A stretch of 64,000 nucleotides of DNA from Mycolicibacterium aurum (GTDB lineage: Bacteria > Actinomycetota > Actinomycetes > Mycobacteriales > Mycobacteriaceae): positions 5,270,001 to 5,334,000 of the forward strand of contig NZ_LR134356.1 of NCBI RefSeq assembly GCF_900637195.1, read 5' to 3'. Shown here one piece after another: positions 60,002 through 64,000 of the stretch (the stretch's first letter is position 1; the number at the start of each line of letters is the position of its first letter). Both the position numbers and the translations under genes were made by a program. The notes under the pieces were generated by a model. It did not search any database. It worked only from the letters and a program-made list of their open reading frames with translations, and was not told where the DNA came from.

Positions 60002-60903
60002 GATGAAGCATTCCTCGGAACGTCTGTCAGAAAATCAACTGTCAGCTTGTTGAACTCATCGAACTTCTCGACCTGTGCCCAGTGTCCGCACTGCCCGAAG
60101 ACGTGGAGTTGCACGCGGGGAATCTGCTTGATCGCCACAAGCGCACCATCGAGCGGGTTGACCCTGTCCTCGCGGCCCCAGATCAGCAGTACCGGCTGAC
60201 GTAGCTTGTAGACGTCGCGCCACATCATGCCGAGCTCGAAATCCGCTCCAGCGAAGGACTTACCCATCGCCTTCGTGGCGGCCAGCGATTCGGGGGTGCT
60301 GGCGATCTGGAACCGCTCCTCGACCAACTCGGGGGTGATCAGGCTCTGATCGAACACCATGATGCGCAGGAACTTCTCGATGTTCTCGCGCGTCGGGTCG
60401 GCCGCGAACCGGCCCAGCAGCTTGACACCCTCGGTCGGATCGGGCGCGAACAGGTTGACGCTCAACCCACCCGGGCCCATCAGGACCAGACGCCCGGCAC
60501 GCTTCGGATTGTCCAGCGCGAATCGCACCGCAGTGCCGCCGCCGAGCGAATTGCCCACCAGCGCAGCGCGTTCGATGCCGAGATGGTCGAACAGGTTCAG
60601 CAGCGCGGTGGCGCTGTAGCGGTTGTACTGCTCGTGCTCGGTGTGCTTGTCCGAGTGTCCGTAGCCGGGCTGATCGACCGCAAGCACGTGGAAGTGCTCG
60701 GCGAGCACCGCGATGTTGCGGCCGAAATTGGACCAGCTCGACGCACCGGGTCCACCGCCGTGCAGAAGGACGATCGTCTGCGCGGACGGGTCGCCCGCCT
60801 CGTGATAGTGCAGGCGCATGTCATCGCGCACCTGCGCGTAGCGCGAGGTCGAGTCGAACGTGATCTCCTGCTGCTGGGCAGCTTCAGCGGCGAAAGAAGT
60901 CAT
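59998..60903 (-). CDS. hsaD: C-C bond (MCP) hydrolase HsaD
   Basis: A 301-residue alpha/beta hydrolase of the meta-cleavage product class. Oxyanion HGGGPGASSWSNF (48-60), nucleophile Ser119 in GNSLGGG, Asp246 in GREDRVNP, His274 in CGHWAQ. This equals the Ser114-Asp241-His269 triad of M. tuberculosis HsaD plus five. It splits 4,9-DSHA into HIP and hydroxyhexadienoate, the point where the HIP branch handled by FadD3 begins. 16 bases after hsaA. Confidence 0.96.
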   Translation of the reverse strand: MTSFAAEAAQQQEITFDSTSRYAQVRDDMRLHYHEAGDPSAQTIVLLHGGGPGASSWSNFGRNIAVLAEHFHVLAVDQPGYGHSDKHTEHEQYNRYSATALLNLFDHLGIERAALVGNSLGGGTAVRFALDNPKRAGRLVLMGPGGLSVNLFAPDPTEGVKLLGRFAADPTRENIEKFLRIMVFDQSLITPELVEERFQIASTPESLAATKAMGKSFAGADFELGMMWRDVYKLRQPVLLIWGREDRVNPLDGALVAIKQIPRVQLHVFGQCGHWAQVEKFDEFNKLTVDFLTDVPRNASS

Positions 60904-60919
60904 TCGAGCCTACTAATCA

Positions 60920-62104
60920 TCAAACCATCGTGTCCTGGGGCGGAAGACCGAACGCATCGTTGCCGAAGATCAGGTACGCCCGCTCGGGCTCGTTGGCCGC
61001 GTGGACCCGGCCGGCGTGGGCATCGCGCCAGAAGCGCTGCACAGGCTGGTCGGAGTTCAGGGCGGTGGCACCCGACGCCTCGAACAGCAGGTCGATGGAC
61101 TCGATGGCCCGCTTGGTAGCGCGCACCTGGTCGCGGCGAGCCCGCGCCCGCAAGGAGAACGGGATCTCCTGACCGGACTTCAGAAGCTGGTACTCCTCGC
61201 CGACGTTGCCGATCAGCTGCCGCCAGCCGGCATCGATGTCGCTGGCCGCCTCCGCGATGCGGATCTTCGCGAACGGGTCGTCCTTCGACTTCTCGCCTGC
61301 GAACGCGGCGCGCACCCGCTTGCCCTGGTGCTCGACGTGGGCGTCGTAGGCCCCGTAGGCCATGCCCATGATGGGCGCGCTGATGGTGGTGGGATGCATG
61401 GTGCCCCAGGGCATCTTGTACACCGGCGCGGTGTTGTTCTCGTAGCCGCCTGCAGTGCCGTCGTTCATCGACTTGTAGGACAGGAATCGATGCCGGGGCA
61501 CGAAGACGTCCTTGACGACGACAGTGTTACTGCCGGTCGCCTTCAGGCCGACGACGTTCCACACGTCATCGATGCGGTACTCGGTGCGCGGGATCAGGAA
61601 GCTGCCGAAGTCCACCGGCCTGCCGTCCTTGATGACCGGGCCGCCGAGGAACGCCCACGTGGCGTGGTCGCAGCCCGAGGACCACTGCCAGGCGCCGCTG
61701 ACCAGATAGCCGCCGTCGACCACGGTGCCCGCACCCATCGGCGCGTACGACGAGGACACCCGCACGCTGGTGTCCTCACCCCAGACCTCGTCCTGGGCCT
61801 GCTGATCGAACAGCGCCAGATGCCAGTTGTGCACGCCGATGATCGACGACACCCAACCGGTGGAACCGCACGCGCTCGCGAGACGGCGGACGGCTTCGTA
61901 GAAGTCCGTCGGGTCGCACTGCAGGCCGCCCCACTGCTCGGGCTGGAGCAGCTTGAAGAAGCCGACCTCGTCGAGCTCTTGGACGGTCTCGTCGGGTAGG
62001 CGCCGCAGTTCTTCGGCGGCCTGGGCACGCTTGGCGATGAGCGGCAGCAGATCGTCGATCCCGGCTAGGACCGAAGCCACGTCACGCTGTTCAATGGACG
62101 TCAC
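60920..62104 (-). CDS. hsaA: Flavin-dependent monooxygenase HsaA (oxygenase component)
   Basis: A 394-residue group D flavoprotein monooxygenase with acyl-CoA dehydrogenase fold: EELRRLPDETVQELDEVGFFKLLQP at the N-terminus, GSTGWVSSIIGVHNWHLALF, SGAWQWSSGCDHA, KATGSNTVVV. It hydroxylates 3-HSA using flavin reduced by HsaB. GTG start preceded by GGGAGG. First gene of the hsa operon, divergent from kshB with two KstR boxes in between. Confidence 0.95.
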   Translation of the reverse strand: MTSIEQRDVASVLAGIDDLLPLIAKRAQAAEELRRLPDETVQELDEVGFFKLLQPEQWGGLQCDPTDFYEAVRRLASACGSTGWVSSIIGVHNWHLALFDQQAQDEVWGEDTSVRVSSSYAPMGAGTVVDGGYLVSGAWQWSSGCDHATWAFLGGPVIKDGRPVDFGSFLIPRTEYRIDDVWNVVGLKATGSNTVVVKDVFVPRHRFLSYKSMNDGTAGGYENNTAPVYKMPWGTMHPTTISAPIMGMAYGAYDAHVEHQGKRVRAAFAGEKSKDDPFAKIRIAEAASDIDAGWRQLIGNVGEEYQLLKSGQEIPFSLRARARRDQVRATKRAIESIDLLFEASGATALNSDQPVQRFWRDAHAGRVHAANEPERAYLIFGNDAFGLPPQDTMV

Positions 62105-62174
62105 GGATTTACCTCCCGGAGACTGGGACCTGGCGATGAGCGCTTGCGCGGAGTGCAGGTCACTTGGGCAAGAT

Positions 62175-62188
62175 TAGAACACGTTACG
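62175..62188. promoter_or_regulatory. KstR operator proximal to hsaA
   Basis: TAGAACACGTTACG matches the KstR consensus except for the final base (G instead of A). It is 71 bases upstream of hsaA in the hsaA/kshB divergent promoter. Confidence 0.75.
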
Positions 62189-62242
62189 ATTTGTGTCGAG
62201 TAGCGCGTTGTTGTAGCCGTTGGACCTGCGGACATGTATTTC

Positions 62243-62256
62243 TGTAACCTGTTCTA
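62243..62256. promoter_or_regulatory. KstR operator proximal to kshB
   Basis: TGTAACCTGTTCTA matches TnnAACnnGTTnnA at all fixed positions, 39 bases before the kshB GTG. With the box at 62175 it gives each divergent gene its own site. Confidence 0.82.
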
Positions 62257-62294
62257 GTTATTGGCCCGGAGCGAGCGTGAGGAGTGGTCCTGTC

Positions 62295-63365
62295 GTGACC
62301 GACGTTGCAGCGGACGAGCCGCTGGGCAGCCACGTGCTGGAACTCGAGATCGCCGACGTCATCGACGAGACCGCAGACGCGCGCTCCCTGGTGTTCACGT
62401 CTCCCGCCGACGCCCCGGTTCCGCCCGAGAAACTGCACTACGCGCCGGGCCAATTCCTGACGCTGCGGGTACCCAGCGAGCGCACCGGCTCGGTGGCACG
62501 GTGCTACTCGCTGTGCAGCTCGCCGTTCACCGGCGATCCGCTGACGGTCACCGTCAAACGCACCGCGGACGGCTACGCCTCGAACTGGCTGTGCGACCAC
62601 GCCCACCCGGGCATGAAGATGCACGTGCTCGCCCCGTCGGGCACATTCGTCCCGAAGAACCTGGACAACGACTTCCTGCTGCTGGCGGCGGGAAGCGGCA
62701 TCACCCCGATGCTGGCGATTCTCAAATCGGCACTGTCCGAGGGCAGCGGCAAGGTCACGCTCGTCTACGCCAATCGCGACGAGACGTCGGTCATCTTCGG
62801 CGAGACACTTCGCGGCCTCACCGCCAAATACCCCGACCGCCTGACCGCGATCCACTGGCTGGAGTCGGTGCAGGGGCTGCCCACGGTGCCCGCGCTGGCA
62901 GAGCTGTTCGCGCCGTTCGGGTCGCGCGAGGCGTTCATCTGCGGACCCGGACCATTCATGGCGGCCGCGGAAGAAGCGCTGAAAGCCGCCGGGCTGCCCG
63001 CCGACCGCATCCACATCGAGGTCTTCAAGTCACTGGAATCGGACCCGTTCGCGGCGGTCACCGTCGAAGAAGACGACAGCGAAGAGGGCCCCGCGACCGC
63101 CGTCGTGACGCTCGACGGCCAGACCCACGAGGTGTCCTGGCCGCGCCGGGCGAAGCTTCTCGACGTGCTGCTCGACAAGGGCCTGGACGCGCCGTTCTCG
63201 TGCCGCGAAGGCCACTGTGGCGCCTGCGCGGTGCTGCAGAAGTCCGGCAGCACCGAGATGGAGATCAACGACGTGCTCGAGCAGCAGGACCTCGACGAGG
63301 GGCTGATCCTGGCCTGCCAGGCGCATCCGACATCGGATTCGGTCGAAGTCACCTATGACGAGTGA
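62295..63365 (+). CDS. kshB: 3-Ketosteroid 9-alpha-hydroxylase reductase KshB
   Basis: A 356-residue flavin/iron-sulfur reductase: FAD domain with RCYSLCS (69-75), NAD domain with AAGSGITPML (131-140) and CGPGPFM, and a C-terminal plant-type [2Fe-2S] domain with Cys303, Cys308, Cys311 and Cys341. It passes electrons from NADH to the Rieske oxygenase KshA (not in window). The GTG giving VTDVAADE is the start; upstream in-frame codons run over the KstR box. Length agrees with Rv3571 (358). Confidence 0.95.
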   Translation: MTDVAADEPLGSHVLELEIADVIDETADARSLVFTSPADAPVPPEKLHYAPGQFLTLRVPSERTGSVARCYSLCSSPFTGDPLTVTVKRTADGYASNWLCDHAHPGMKMHVLAPSGTFVPKNLDNDFLLLAAGSGITPMLAILKSALSEGSGKVTLVYANRDETSVIFGETLRGLTAKYPDRLTAIHWLESVQGLPTVPALAELFAPFGSREAFICGPGPFMAAAEEALKAAGLPADRIHIEVFKSLESDPFAAVTVEEDDSEEGPATAVVTLDGQTHEVSWPRRAKLLDVLLDKGLDAPFSCREGHCGACAVLQKSGSTEMEINDVLEQQDLDEGLILACQAHPTSDSVEVTYDE

Positions 63366-63387
63366 CGAGGGGATTAGGTTCGTGACG

Positions 63388-63966
63388 ATGAACCGGCTAG
63401 CTGTGGCATGCGCGACTGCGCTGACGGCAGTGGCGCTCACGAGCGCGCCACCCGTCGTCGCCGCGTCCAACACCGGCATCTCGTCCATCGCCGTGGACCC
63501 CGCCACCCAGATCCAGATGCACGTGAACGCCAACTGCGTGGCCGCACAGAACCGGTGCTACTTCGACACCGCGGCCAATCTGCTGACCGCGGGCACCGCC
63601 GCCGGCTTCCCTCAGGACACCTGGGCGCGACAGACGATCACGCTGCGCAGCATGGACCGCGACGCGTATCAGGAAGCCTGGTACAGCGCGCCGGCAGGCA
63701 TGCCGCGAGAACTCAAGGGCGCCAACCACGACAACGTGCTGTCCAAGCTGTACAAGGGTCTGCGCGACGTCGAGATCTCGGTCACCTACTTCGGCGGCGG
63801 ACCGCTGGAGCGTTTCCGCACCGACGGCGATTCCGCGCCGCTGAACTGGTCCACCGGCCTGCCCGCGACCGGTTCCGACTTCATCGCGTGCTCACAGATC
63901 CAGGTGGTCTACCCCGGGGTGAACCTCACCACGCCCACGGCCTGCGCGCAGACCACCTTCGGCTAG
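63388..63966 (+). CDS. Secreted conserved protein (Rv3572 orthologue)
   Basis: A 192-residue protein with a Sec signal peptide (MNRLAVACATALTAVALTS, cleavage likely after VVAA ~25) and three or four cysteines in the mature part (NANCVAAQNRCYF, FIACSQ, TACAQ) that could form disulfides. An in-frame GTG lies two codons upstream. It follows kshB by 22 bases, so it is probably co-transcribed and KstR-controlled. Function unknown; perhaps linked to sterol handling at the cell surface. Confidence 0.78.
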   Translation: MNRLAVACATALTAVALTSAPPVVAASNTGISSIAVDPATQIQMHVNANCVAAQNRCYFDTAANLLTAGTAAGFPQDTWARQTITLRSMDRDAYQEAWYSAPAGMPRELKGANHDNVLSKLYKGLRDVEISVTYFGGGPLERFRTDGDSAPLNWSTGLPATGSDFIACSQIQVVYPGVNLTTPTACAQTTFG

Positions 63967-63972
63967 GCCCGC

Positions 63973-64000
63973 TCAGCGGGGCAGGCCGAGCAGACGTTCG
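63973..64000 (-). CDS. fadE34: Acyl-CoA dehydrogenase, C-terminal end (FadE34)
   Basis: The last eight codons ERLLGLPR-stop are in frame on the minus strand, the typical acyl-CoA dehydrogenase C-terminus. The position after the Rv3572-like gene matches fadE34 (Rv3573c), a side-chain dehydrogenase. Everything else lies outside the window, so identity rests on synteny. Confidence 0.7.

Noticed and set aside
1..64000. CRISPR arrays, rRNA, tRNA genes, IS elements with terminal repeats
   Set aside because: I saw no regularly spaced repeats, no tRNA-like cloverleaf, no transposase or integrase, and no flanking direct repeats around either accessory block, though a tRNA or target duplication could be missed by eye.

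Overview
The window is a high-GC actinobacterial chromosome segment, almost certainly a fast-growing Mycobacterium (Mycolicibacterium). Its backbone has the gene order of the M. tuberculosis cholesterol catabolism region from fadE28 (Rv3544c) to fadE34 (Rv3573c). KstR boxes (TnnAACnnGTTnnA) and KstR2 boxes (AnCAAGnnCTTGnT) lie in the expected divergent promoters. No sequence search was possible, so orthology rests on recognised motifs, lengths and synteny.

Layout. 1-12.7 kb: side-chain genes (fadE28 5' end, cyp125, fadA5), then a small unknown protein, a Ddn-like F420 enzyme, a GAF protein, two SDRs, the echA20-ipdA-ipdB-ipdC operon for the last two steroid rings, an alcohol dehydrogenase, fadA6 and kstR2. 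12.8-32.1 kb: a foreign-looking block of about 15 genes for a surface or secreted polysaccharide: Wzx-like flippase, Wzy-like polymerase, a Wzz/BY-kinase-like protein, four glycosyltransferase-type proteins, a membrane-anchored GH6 glycosidase, a BcsB-like protein, sugar oxidoreductases and epimerases, and an OpgC-type acyltransferase. 32.3-40.0 kb: the KstR2 regulon resumes with ipdF, fadE30, fadD3, fadE31-fadE32-fadE33 and an aminotransferase. 40.0-58.5 kb: a second accessory block with an MFS transporter, a DUF222/HNH (13E12-type) protein, a complete xylose module (ABC importer, xylose isomerase, ROK repressor, xylulokinase), a ketone-body module (MHS transporter, 3-hydroxybutyrate dehydrogenase, acetoacetyl-CoA synthetase, LysR regulator), a lipase-like hydrolase, two TetR regulators and an acyltransferase. 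58.5-64 kb: hsaA-hsaD-hsaC-hsaB divergent from kshB, a secreted protein, and the 3' end of fadE34.

How it works together. CYP125 and FadA5/FadE28 start cholesterol side-chain degradation. KshB supplies electrons for 9-alpha-hydroxylation. HsaA/B/C/D open and cleave rings A and B. FadD3, IpdF and FadE30 process the remaining HIP propionate. IpdC, EchA20, IpdAB, FadA6 and FadE31-33 take apart rings C and D. Early steps carry KstR boxes and late steps KstR2 boxes. The xylose and ketone-body modules are separate carbon-entry routes. The most unusual content is the polysaccharide locus between kstR2 and ipdF. It combines Wzx/Wzy/Wzz logic with BcsB-like and GH6 proteins that normally accompany cellulose synthase, yet no BcsA-type synthase and no obvious initiating phosphoglycosyltransferase is in the window.
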